The notes below the pieces were generated by a model that saw nothing but the letters and a program-made list of their open reading frames with translations, was not told the origin of the DNA and did not search any database. From Caldilineae bacterium (GTDB taxonomy: Bacteria; Chloroflexota; Anaerolineae; Epilineales; Epilineaceae), in contig JACKBJ010000017.1 of assembly GCA_020634625.1 (NCBI GenBank), forward strand, positions 15,967 to 79,966: a DNA stretch of 64,000 bases. The letters run 5' to 3'. Positions 46,596 to 53,815 of the stretch are shown here, in pieces (positions within the stretch are counted from its first letter, which is position 1; each line of letters begins with the position of its first letter). The translations under genes were made by a program, and so were the position numbers.

Positions 46596-49565
46596 TCATG
46601 GGGATGATGCGGCTTCGCGCGCCGGGGGCCGCCGATCCGTGGCCGCCGCCCCGGGCGCCCCGGCGGGCAGGCGCTGCGCCTGCGGCTCCGGTATCGCCCG
46701 CAGCTCGAAGGGCGCCGCGCGCCGCGCGCCGTCCGTCGGCCCGTCCTCGAGCTCGAAGGCCCCGGGCCGCCGCAGATCGTAGACCACCACCGATTCGGCG
46801 GCGTGGTCGGCCGCCGGGTCGGCGGCGCGGGCCAGGCCGACCGCCCGGTCGCGGGCATTGTCGTCGGGCTTGTACTTCAGCTGCAGCAGGCGGTGCGTCT
46901 CGGCCCGTTCGGGCTCGCCGAGCTGACGGTAGATCAGGTCGAGGTTGAAGTGGGCGCTGACGTTCTCGGGATCCAGGGCCAGGGCCGCCTCGAAGGTCTC
47001 GGCCGCCTGGCGCAGGAAGGCGGTTCGCTGCGCCGCCCGGGCCTCGCCGCGCGCCTGCTTGGCACGCTCGACGTAGGCCTGGCCCAGCTCGTCCAGCAGG
47101 CGATAGTCCTTCGAGAAGTCGAAGCCGCGATCGCGGGTCTCCGCGGTGTCCAGGTCCCGGATGCTCTCGAAGTTGGCGATGGCCTGGTCGACGAAGCCGT
47201 TCTGCTTGTTGACCAGGCCGGTGAACCAGGCCACCGACCAGGCCGGCGCCGGCGGGTCGAAGGCGGCCGCGCGGGCCAGCGCCGCGATGGCCTCGTCGCG
47301 CACCGTGCCCTGCTCCAGATAGACCCGGGCCAGGTTCAGCGGCCCATCCGGCCGACCCAGCGCCTCGACCTGCCGGAAGGCCTCCTCGGCCTGGCGCAGC
47401 TGACCCTTGTTCTTGCCGCCCTTGCGCAGGAGGCCGATGCCGTAGTCGTTCCAGCGCTGCCAGAGAGGGAAGTCGCCCGCCGTCTGCTCCGGCAGCGTGT
47501 CGGCCGCGCCCAGGGTCCCGGGCGTCGCGCCGGCCAGCGGGAAGATGACGCGATCCTCGGCCAGGGTCATGATCGGCAGGCCGTTGACGTAGGCCGGGTC
47601 GCCCTGCACCAGGGCCATGTAGGTCGTGTCGAACTTGCGGTACTGCAGCCGGGCCTCGACCTCGACCGGCGCGCTCAGGTCGGCCGGCAGGTCGAGCCGA
47701 TAGTGCAGCGTGTCGGCCGCGCCGGGCGGGATCTGATGGTCGTAGAGCGGCACGAAGATGTCCTGGGCGTTGCGGCGGTCGATGCGCCGGCCCTCGCGGT
47801 CGAGCATGTAGACGTTCAGGAAGTGCGACCAGGGGTCGACCGCGTTGCGCGCGTCCAAGCCGCCGCTGCGGCCGATGACCCGACCGCCGCTCGTCACCCG
47901 CAGGTCCAGCCAGACCTCGTTGGAGTCGGCCGTGCCCTGGGTGAAGACATGGCCCATCTTGAGCGTCCGCACCACCGCTTCCAGCAGGTAGCTGGCGCCG
48001 GGCTGCAGGGCCGGGACCTCGGGCTTCAGCGGCGCGGTCAGGCTACCGGTGATGACGCCGCCCTCGCGGATGCCGAACAGGTCCAGGCGCATCACCCCCT
48101 CGTTGAAGGCTCGCTGGGCTTCCAGCGCCGGCGCCAGGTCCAGATCCCGCGCTCGCAGCGCCCCGTTCTCCTCGAGCAGCTGCAGCAGCCCGGTGTTGGC
48201 GCTGGGGAACTGGTGGTCGTGCGCCTTCAGGATGCCGCTGGCGTCGAAGTCGCGCGCCGCGAACTGCTCGGAGGGGGCCAGCTTCATATGGCAGCCGTTG
48301 CAGTTGGGCTCGGCCACCGGCGGGTAGTAGAAGCTGCTGACGCCGTGGCCCGAGACGCCGCTGAGCAGGAAGGCGTCGTAGTGGTTCTGGCCGCGCAGCC
48401 ACTTGTAGTGGTTCAGGTCCTCGGGCAGGAAGACCTTGTGGCAGGCGCCGCAGAACTCGGTGGTCCGATGCAGCGGCTTGAGGAAGGTCCGCTTGTGGAA
48501 CTCGGGCTTGGCCTTGACCAGCTGGCGGTTGACCCAGGCCAGGGCCCGGTTCTCGCTGAAGGCGAAGGGGTAGTGGATCGGCTCCTCGATGGTGAAGTCG
48601 CTGTTGCCGCGAACGCTGTTGACGTGGGTGATGGCGTGGCAGCTGGTGCAGGTGATGCCGGCCTGACCGGCCGGGTCGCCCTGGTCGTCGAAGTCCGGGT
48701 CGTCGAACTTGCCGCTGAAGAAGACCACCGGATCGTGGCAGCCGGCGCAGAAGCGCGAAGCCTGCAGGTCGCCGTCGCGCTCGAAGGCCACCTGCCGCGT
48801 CTCGCGCACGCTGAAGAGGTAGGCCGGGTTGTTGAAGGAGCTGAAGCGATGCGCGCTGACCGACCAGCTGGCGTGGCTGTCCTGATGGCATTCGGCGCAG
48901 TAGGCGTCGTTGTCCAGCACCCGCTCGGGGATGAAGCCGCCCGAGGCGGTGCGGGCCAGCGAGGGCTGGAAGTAGCGCTCGCCCGAGGCCGGGCCCGCCT
49001 GATTCCAGGCCCGCGGGTCCTGGGCCTGCCAGAGCAGCATCAGGCCGGCGAAGGCCGCCGCCACGGCCGCCCAGCGCAGGCCCACCTTCCAGCGGATGGG
49101 CCGGCCGGCCAGACGGTGCAGCACGAAGAGCCAGGCGATGGCCAGCGGGCTGATCACGTGGACCCACCAGGCCAGCGCCCGCAGCGTCGGGTCCTTGACC
49201 ACGATCACGCCGTCGATGCGGGTCAACACGAGCCCCGAGGCCACCAGGGCCAGCGCGCTGGCCGCCAGGGCGTAGCCCACGTAGACCGCCCGCCGATTGG
49301 GCCGGTTGTGGGTGTTGTAGAGGTGGACGCCGACGAAGACCAGCAGCGGGACGGCCAGGGCGAAGCCGAGGACGAGGTGCGCCAGGAACATGTTCAGGTA
49401 GAACCAGTTCTGGTACACCTCGCCCGTGGCCCGTTCGAGCAGGCGCAGCCCGACCAGGTAGACGGTGTTGACGACCAGCAGCGCGAAGAGGCCCTGGACG
49501 AGGGCGAAGACCCGGCCGAGTCGCGGTCCGATGGCCTTTCGGAGCCGGGCCGTCGCCGTCGGCAT
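46596..49565 (-). CDS. Pentaheme cytochrome c with N-terminal membrane domain and TPR C-terminus
   Basis: The 989-residue protein has three parts. The N-terminal part (about 1-190) has five hydrophobic helices with His residues and resembles a cytochrome-b-like membrane anchor. The middle (about 205-420) carries five CxxCH heme c sites: CAECH, CAGCH, CTSCH, CGACH and CNGCH. The C-terminal part (from about 680) has TPR-like repeats. Covalent hemes require export, so the heme region should face outside. The true start is the ATG at 49565, which shares a base with the DsbA stop; a longer upstream frame is a shadow of that gene. An electron-transfer role is inferred. Confidence 0.88.
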   Translation of the reverse strand: MPTATARLRKAIGPRLGRVFALVQGLFALLVVNTVYLVGLRLLERATGEVYQNWFYLNMFLAHLVLGFALAVPLLVFVGVHLYNTHNRPNRRAVYVGYALAASALALVASGLVLTRIDGVIVVKDPTLRALAWWVHVISPLAIAWLFVLHRLAGRPIRWKVGLRWAAVAAAFAGLMLLWQAQDPRAWNQAGPASGERYFQPSLARTASGGFIPERVLDNDAYCAECHQDSHASWSVSAHRFSSFNNPAYLFSVRETRQVAFERDGDLQASRFCAGCHDPVVFFSGKFDDPDFDDQGDPAGQAGITCTSCHAITHVNSVRGNSDFTIEEPIHYPFAFSENRALAWVNRQLVKAKPEFHKRTFLKPLHRTTEFCGACHKVFLPEDLNHYKWLRGQNHYDAFLLSGVSGHGVSSFYYPPVAEPNCNGCHMKLAPSEQFAARDFDASGILKAHDHQFPSANTGLLQLLEENGALRARDLDLAPALEAQRAFNEGVMRLDLFGIREGGVITGSLTAPLKPEVPALQPGASYLLEAVVRTLKMGHVFTQGTADSNEVWLDLRVTSGGRVIGRSGGLDARNAVDPWSHFLNVYMLDREGRRIDRRNAQDIFVPLYDHQIPPGAADTLHYRLDLPADLSAPVEVEARLQYRKFDTTYMALVQGDPAYVNGLPIMTLAEDRVIFPLAGATPGTLGAADTLPEQTAGDFPLWQRWNDYGIGLLRKGGKNKGQLRQAEEAFRQVEALGRPDGPLNLARVYLEQGTVRDEAIAALARAAAFDPPAPAWSVAWFTGLVNKQNGFVDQAIANFESIRDLDTAETRDRGFDFSKDYRLLDELGQAYVERAKQARGEARAAQRTAFLRQAAETFEAALALDPENVSAHFNLDLIYRQLGEPERAETHRLLQLKYKPDDNARDRAVGLARAADPAADHAAESVVVYDLRRPGAFELEDGPTDGARRAAPFELRAIPEPQAQRLPAGAPGAAATDRRPPAREAASSP

Positions 49566-50524
49566 CAGCCCTCCCCGTCGCCGCTGTCGTCCGCCGCGGC
49601 CCCACCATCGTCCGCCGCGTCGGCGTCGGGGGTCGGCACCTCGGTCGGGTCGGGGATCGGCGTGCCCTGCGCGCGCGAGATCTCGCGATCGAGCATCTTC
49701 GCGAACTCCTCGTACTCGACGTAGCCCATGACCGGCTCGACATGCTGTTCGCCGCTCGGGCTGACGGTGCCGAAGAGGAAGGCCGGCGTGGCGTTGATCT
49801 CCATGTCCATGGCCTGGCGCAGCATCGTCGCCACCACCGGCCGGTACTTCTGCGTCTCGACGCAGGCCTGGAAGGCCTGGCCGTCCTCGACCAGCGGCTC
49901 GCCGATCGGCAGGACCGCCTCGACCGCCGCCGCCTCGTCCTCCGGATCCAGCTCCGAGAGCATCTTCCACTCGCCGAAGAGGGCGTCGTGCATCTCCCAG
50001 TAGGCGTCCTGCTCGCCGGCGCAGTGCGAGGCCTCGGCGCTGACCACCGCCGGGTAGCCGTGCGAGCCGAGCGGCAGGTCCCAGTAGACGAACTTCACCA
50101 GGCCGGTATCGATATAGTTCTTCTCGACCTCACGGGCCGTTTCGGTCGCATACATGCGACAGTAGGGTCATATGTAGTCCGAGAACTCGTAGAGCGTCAC
50201 CAGCGCGTCCTCGCTGCCCTTGGAGGGCGGTCGGAAGTTGGTGATCAGCTCGACCTCGGCCGGCGTGAGGGTCGGCGCCTCGGCGGTGGCCGGGTCGGCG
50301 CCCTCGGCTCCGGCCGTGCCGTCGGCCAGGGCCGGATCGGCGGTGGCGGCGGCCGGATCGGCGTCGCCGGCCTCGACCAGGCTCGCATCGGCCTCCGCCG
50401 CGTCCGGCGCCGCCTCCTGCGTCAGGTCGGCGGCGTCCGGCGCCGCCTCCGGATCGGCGCCGCCGCAGGCCACCGGCGCCAGCAGCAGGATGGCCAGCAT
50501 CCCCGTCGTCAGTACGCGTCTCAT
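49565..50524 (-). CDS. DsbA-like lipoprotein, probable selenoprotein with UxxC active site
   Basis: The frame gives 319 residues with one internal TGA (50170-50168). Before it come a lipoprotein-type signal (LLLAPVACGG, Cys20), an Asp/Ala-rich linker and the DsbA beta strand LVTLYEFSDYI. After it comes PYCRMYATETAREVEKNY. The TGA occupies residue 119, the first Cys of the CxxC site (normally DYxCPYC), so selenocysteine is the natural reading. The cis-proline loop INATPAFLFG is intact, and both halves share one frame. The hairpin after the TGA supports this. If not selenocysteine, it is a single-base nonsense change in an otherwise perfect gene. It is probably an extracytoplasmic thiol/selenol oxidoreductase, translationally coupled to the cytochrome. 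Confidence 0.85.
50145..50160 (-). promoter_or_regulatory. SECIS-like hairpin after the in-frame TGA
   Basis: On the mRNA a perfect inverted repeat (arms GUCGCAU and AUGCGAC around GU) begins seven bases after the UGA. With a realistic four-base loop the helix is six base pairs and the loop is UGUA, with GU at its centre, as in the GGUC loop of the E. coli fdhF SECIS. The UGA-to-loop distance is a few bases shorter than in fdhF, and there is no bulged U. Confidence 0.6.
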
Positions 50525-50565
50525 GCCTCGTGCGCTCCTGGGTTCCCGTTCGTGAGTGGCTTCGA

Positions 50566-50594
50566 ATGATAGTTGGGCCCGGCGAGCGGTCCAA
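50566..50594 (-). promoter_or_regulatory. Sigma-70-like promoter of the DsbA-cytochrome operon
   Basis: On the minus strand TTGGAC (50594-50589) and TATCAT (50571-50566) are separated by 17 bases. The -10 ends 41 bases before the ATG at 50524. It is divergent from the TlpA promoter. Confidence 0.6.
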
Positions 50595-50635
50595 CGCCGC
50601 GACGCCGCGACGGCTGCCCGGCCAGGTGACGCGCA

Positions 50636-50644
50636 TGCTATACT
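50636..50644 (+). promoter_or_regulatory. Extended -10 element for the TlpA-like gene
   Basis: TGC followed by TATACT, identical to the element before the chelatase gene. A second candidate, GATACT, lies at 50656-50661. The leader to the ATG at 50738 would be about 85 bases. Confidence 0.45.
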
Positions 50645-50737
50645 CACGCGCGTACGATACTCGAGTGTCGCGCGGTCGCGCCGGGTGCGCGATCGCCGTC
50701 TATGTGGCGGTTGCGCCGCCGCCTACGGAGGCCATCG

Positions 50738-51547
50738 ATGGACGGGTCCGAGAAGCAGAGCCAGCGGGTGGACGACCAGGTCGTCCCGTCGGAGGAGCAG
50801 GACGAGCAGGTCATCGTGATCGGCTGGCAGGCCCTGCTGATCCCGCTGGTCATCCTCACCATCGCCGGCGGCTACTACGCCGGCCGCATGCTGCGCGGCG
50901 ACGCCGCGACCGCCCAGGCGCCGACCAGCGTCGAGGGCAATCTGGCCGGCTCGGGCGAAGGCGCCAGCCTGCAGCTCGACGCGCCGGCCGTCGCCGAGGC
51001 GCCGGTGGTCATCACCATCGACCCGAACCAGCTCGGCTTCGACGACTCGGTGGCCCAGCCGCTGCCGCCCTCCAACCACCCCCTGGTGGGCCGGCCGGCG
51101 CCCACGTTCACCATGAATCGCCTCGACACCGGCGAGGCGCTGCCGCTCGAGAGCCTGCGCGGCCAGACGGTCATGATCAACTTCTGGGCCACCTGGTGCC
51201 CGCCCTGCCGCTACGAGATGCCCTGGCTCCAATCGGTGTACGAGAAGTACGGCGACAGCTTCGAGCTGCTGGCGGTGGACGCCGGCGAGAAGGTGACGCC
51301 GGACCAGGTCACGGCCCGGGTGCAGCAGTTCGTCGATCGCATGGGCCTCAGCTTCCCGGTCCTGATGGGCGACAACACCTATCTGGTCCAGCGCGACTTC
51401 GGCGTCTACGGCCTGCCGGCCACCTTCATCATCGACGCCGAGGGCAACGTGGTCGACCACCACGGCGGCATGTACCCCAACGAGGCCACGCTCGAAGCCC
51501 AGCTGCTGAAGCACCTGCAGCCGGTCGACACCGAATCCGGCGGCTGA
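50738..51547 (+). CDS. Membrane-anchored TlpA/ResA-type thioredoxin
   Basis: The 269-residue protein has an acidic N-terminal tail, a transmembrane helix (about 28-50), a linker and a TlpA-like thioredoxin domain (about 120-262). The active site is WCPPC in NFWATWCPPCRYEM and the cis-proline loop is YGLPATFIID. Such proteins reduce disulfides outside the cytoplasmic membrane, often for cytochrome c maturation. The ATG at 50738 has GGAGG six bases before it. It is divergent from the DsbA-cytochrome operon, so an apocytochrome or the DsbA-like protein could be its partner; that is inference. Confidence 0.92.
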   Translation: MDGSEKQSQRVDDQVVPSEEQDEQVIVIGWQALLIPLVILTIAGGYYAGRMLRGDAATAQAPTSVEGNLAGSGEGASLQLDAPAVAEAPVVITIDPNQLGFDDSVAQPLPPSNHPLVGRPAPTFTMNRLDTGEALPLESLRGQTVMINFWATWCPPCRYEMPWLQSVYEKYGDSFELLAVDAGEKVTPDQVTARVQQFVDRMGLSFPVLMGDNTYLVQRDFGVYGLPATFIIDAEGNVVDHHGGMYPNEATLEAQLLKHLQPVDTESGG

Positions 51548-51565
51548 TCGCCGCGCCGTCCGGCG

Positions 51566-52765
51566 CTAGCGCCAGCGTTTGCCGCAATACTGCCGCACGT
51601 ACTTGAAGACCTCGCCGGCGCCGGCCGCCACCCGCGGATCCGGGTCGGTCTGCAAGGCCACCAGGCTGGCGGTGCGCGCCATGCAGTCGCGGCGCAGCAC
51701 CGCCCAGTCCGGCCCCTCGTAGCCGGCCCGACGCCCGTCGGCGTCGACGAAGCGCGGCAGCGCCACTCGCAAGGCCTCGCGCGAGCCGTCGCGCAGCAAC
51801 ACCGCCAGGGCGTCGCCGCCGACCGATCCGCCCTCGTCCAATGCCGCGGCCAGGCTGGCGACCGTCTCGGGCTCCAAGGCCCGGCCGTCCAGGGCGGGCA
51901 GCAGGGCCGCCATCAGGGCCTCGCGCGCCGGTCCCTTGCCTTCGGCGAGCGCCTGCCGTCCGATGGGCTGCAGGGCCAGCGCGCCCAGCTCCGGCGGCGC
52001 CGCCAGCGCGGCCGGCCGCAGTGACGGAACCGTCAGCGCATAGCCGCGCAAGGTGCGCGCGGGGTCGTCGGTCAGCGTCCAGAGCAGGGGCGCCGCCCGT
52101 TCGGCGCTCGCCAGCGCGGCCGAGGCCAGATCGTCTTCGATGCGCTCGGCCAGATACTCGCGCAGGTCGCGGTCGAACCGCGTCGACTGCGCCTCGGCCA
52201 GCGCCAGCACGGCCTCCGGTCCGGGAAGCAGGCGATCGAGCGCGGCCTCGGCCTCGGCGGCCGGGACGTAGCGATGCGCCTTGAGCAGCACCAGCTGCTC
52301 CAGCGCCAGCGGATCGCTGGCGGCGCGCGCCACCTGCGCCGACCAGGCCCGATGGCCCGCCCACGGGCCCAGCCACATCCCCAGCAGCCCCAGGCCAGCC
52401 AGGGTCAGGGCCAGCCGGATCGGGCGGCCGGCCAGGGGCCGAAAGCGCACCCAGGCCGCCAACAGCGGCAGGGGCGCCAGGCCGAGCAACCAGGCGCCGG
52501 CGGCCCAGGTCAGACCGGTGAAGGCCAGCGGTGCCCGGAACTCGAGATCGAAGATCCACAGCACCAGCTCGGCGGCCAGAAAGAAGGCCGGCAGGCCGGC
52601 CAGAATGGCCGCGATGCGCCAGGCCTCGACGGCCAGCTCGCCGCGGCTCGACTCGACCTTGCGCGGCCGGCCCAGGAGGTAGCTCGCCAGCCCGGCCAGC
52701 AGGCCGGCCGTCAGGGTCGACCAGGGGTAGATCAGCATCCACAGGACAAGGTCGGCGCGTCGCAT
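51566..52765 (-). CDS. Membrane protein with HEAT-like helical domain
   Basis: The 399-residue protein has four hydrophobic helices in its first half (about 8-30, 46-70, 80-100 and 112-135). The second half is an all-helical, Ala/Leu-rich repeat region that looks like HEAT or armadillo repeats (LPGPEAVLALAEAQ, SAALASAERAAPLLWTL, DPDPRVAAGAGEVFKYVRQ). No family or catalytic motif was recognised. It is convergent with the TlpA gene, 18 bases away, and lies 18 bases downstream of mobA on the same strand. Confidence 0.75.
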   Translation of the reverse strand: MRRADLVLWMLIYPWSTLTAGLLAGLASYLLGRPRKVESSRGELAVEAWRIAAILAGLPAFFLAAELVLWIFDLEFRAPLAFTGLTWAAGAWLLGLAPLPLLAAWVRFRPLAGRPIRLALTLAGLGLLGMWLGPWAGHRAWSAQVARAASDPLALEQLVLLKAHRYVPAAEAEAALDRLLPGPEAVLALAEAQSTRFDRDLREYLAERIEDDLASAALASAERAAPLLWTLTDDPARTLRGYALTVPSLRPAALAAPPELGALALQPIGRQALAEGKGPAREALMAALLPALDGRALEPETVASLAAALDEGGSVGGDALAVLLRDGSREALRVALPRFVDADGRRAGYEGPDWAVLRRDCMARTASLVALQTDPDPRVAAGAGEVFKYVRQYCGKRWR

Positions 52766-52783
52766 GCTGGCTCCAGACCGGCC

Positions 52784-53506
52784 CTAGGCGTCGGGGCCGT
52801 TGAGGCGCTGGGCGGCCTGCACCAGGTCCTCGGCGGTGTTGACGTTCAAGAAGCTGCGCCCATCCGGGTCGGCCTCCCGCCAGGCATCCGGCGCCACGAC
52901 GCGGGCCTTGAGGACCGAGATGAGGGCCGTGGTCGGCAGGGGCCCGCCGCGCAGCAGTCGCTCGAGCGGCGGCAAGCAGGACCGGCGGTAGGCGGCCAGG
53001 AGCGGCTGCAGGCCGGCGTCGCGCGCCGTGGCGCCGACCAGCCGCGAGGGCGGCTCGCCCTCGCCGATGTAGGGCACGGCGGCGTGCAGCGGCCCGATCG
53101 CCGCCAGGAGGAGCTCCAGCAGCGCGGGACGCACCAAGGGCATGTCGCAGGCGACCACCAGGGCCAGATCGGTCGGGCTGGCATCCAGCCCGGCCTGGAT
53201 GCCGGTCAAGGGGCCGCGCGCCTCGAAGCGATCGACCACGACGGGCAAGCCGAGGCCTTCGAGGCGTTCGCGCTGCACCGCATCGCGCGCCACCAGCACC
53301 TGGCCGTCGGTCACGGTCTCGAGGGCATCCAGGACCCAGCGCAGCAGGGACCGGCCCGAGAGCTCGATCCAGGCCTTGTCGCGCCCGCCCATGCGTCGGC
53401 TGCGGCCGCCGGCCAGGACGATGCCGGTCACCGGTTCGGCCATATGGAGCGCCCGCTGTCGCAGCGGGCGCGGCAGGGTCACCGCCAACTCCGAGTCCAG
53501 CTCCAT
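52784..53506 (-). CDS. mobA: Molybdenum cofactor guanylyltransferase MobA
   Basis: The 240-residue enzyme attaches GMP to molybdopterin to form the guanine dinucleotide cofactor used by DMSO-reductase-family enzymes. The nucleotide-binding signature GIVLAGGRSRRMGGRDKAW is present, as are DRFEARGPLTGIQAGL, VVACDMPLVRPALLE and the C-terminal FLNVNTAEDL. The frame is open far upstream antisense to asnB; the ATG at 53506 follows GGGAGG and is preferred, although an ATG at 53443 sits nearer the conserved core. No molybdoenzyme is in the window. Confidence 0.92.
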   Translation of the reverse strand: MELDSELAVTLPRPLRQRALHMAEPVTGIVLAGGRSRRMGGRDKAWIELSGRSLLRWVLDALETVTDGQVLVARDAVQRERLEGLGLPVVVDRFEARGPLTGIQAGLDASPTDLALVVACDMPLVRPALLELLLAAIGPLHAAVPYIGEGEPPSRLVGATARDAGLQPLLAAYRRSCLPPLERLLRGGPLPTTALISVLKARVVAPDAWREADPDGRSFLNVNTAEDLVQAAQRLNGPDA

Positions 53507-53646
53507 CGCCTGCGCCTCCCAGCCGCTCGCCCCAGCCCGATCCCTGCCGCCACCCGCGCGAGGCAGCCCTGGCCGGGCTTGACTCGACCGATTGTCCACT
53601 CCTCTATTGTGGGGCTCCCGAGCCCGCGCGGCAAGGCTTCCGAACC

Positions 53647-53675
53647 TTGGCGGCGCCCAGGCCGAATGATACAAT
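53647..53675 (+). promoter_or_regulatory. Sigma-70-like promoter of asnB
   Basis: TTGGCG (53647-53652) and TACAAT (53670-53675) have a 17-base spacer, with TG one base before the -10. The leader to the ATG at 53816 is about 134 bases, long enough to hold control elements, though none was recognised. Confidence 0.65.
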
Positions 53676-53815
53676 CCGAAGCCCTGTCGCCCGCCCGGTC
53701 CCAGCGACGTCGATCGGCCCCGAAGGCGCGGATCCCTGTCCCAGCCCGCGGCGCCTCGTCGAGTCCGCCGCCGCGCCGGCCGACCCCCAACCGGCCCCGG
53801 AGGCCCTCCGCGAGC

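Noticed and set aside
49565..50647. DsbA gene as two genes or a simple pseudogene
   Set aside because: Both parts are in one frame, the TGA replaces exactly one catalytic residue, everything else is intact and a SECIS-like hairpin follows. Selenocysteine explains this better, although a sequencing error is not excluded.
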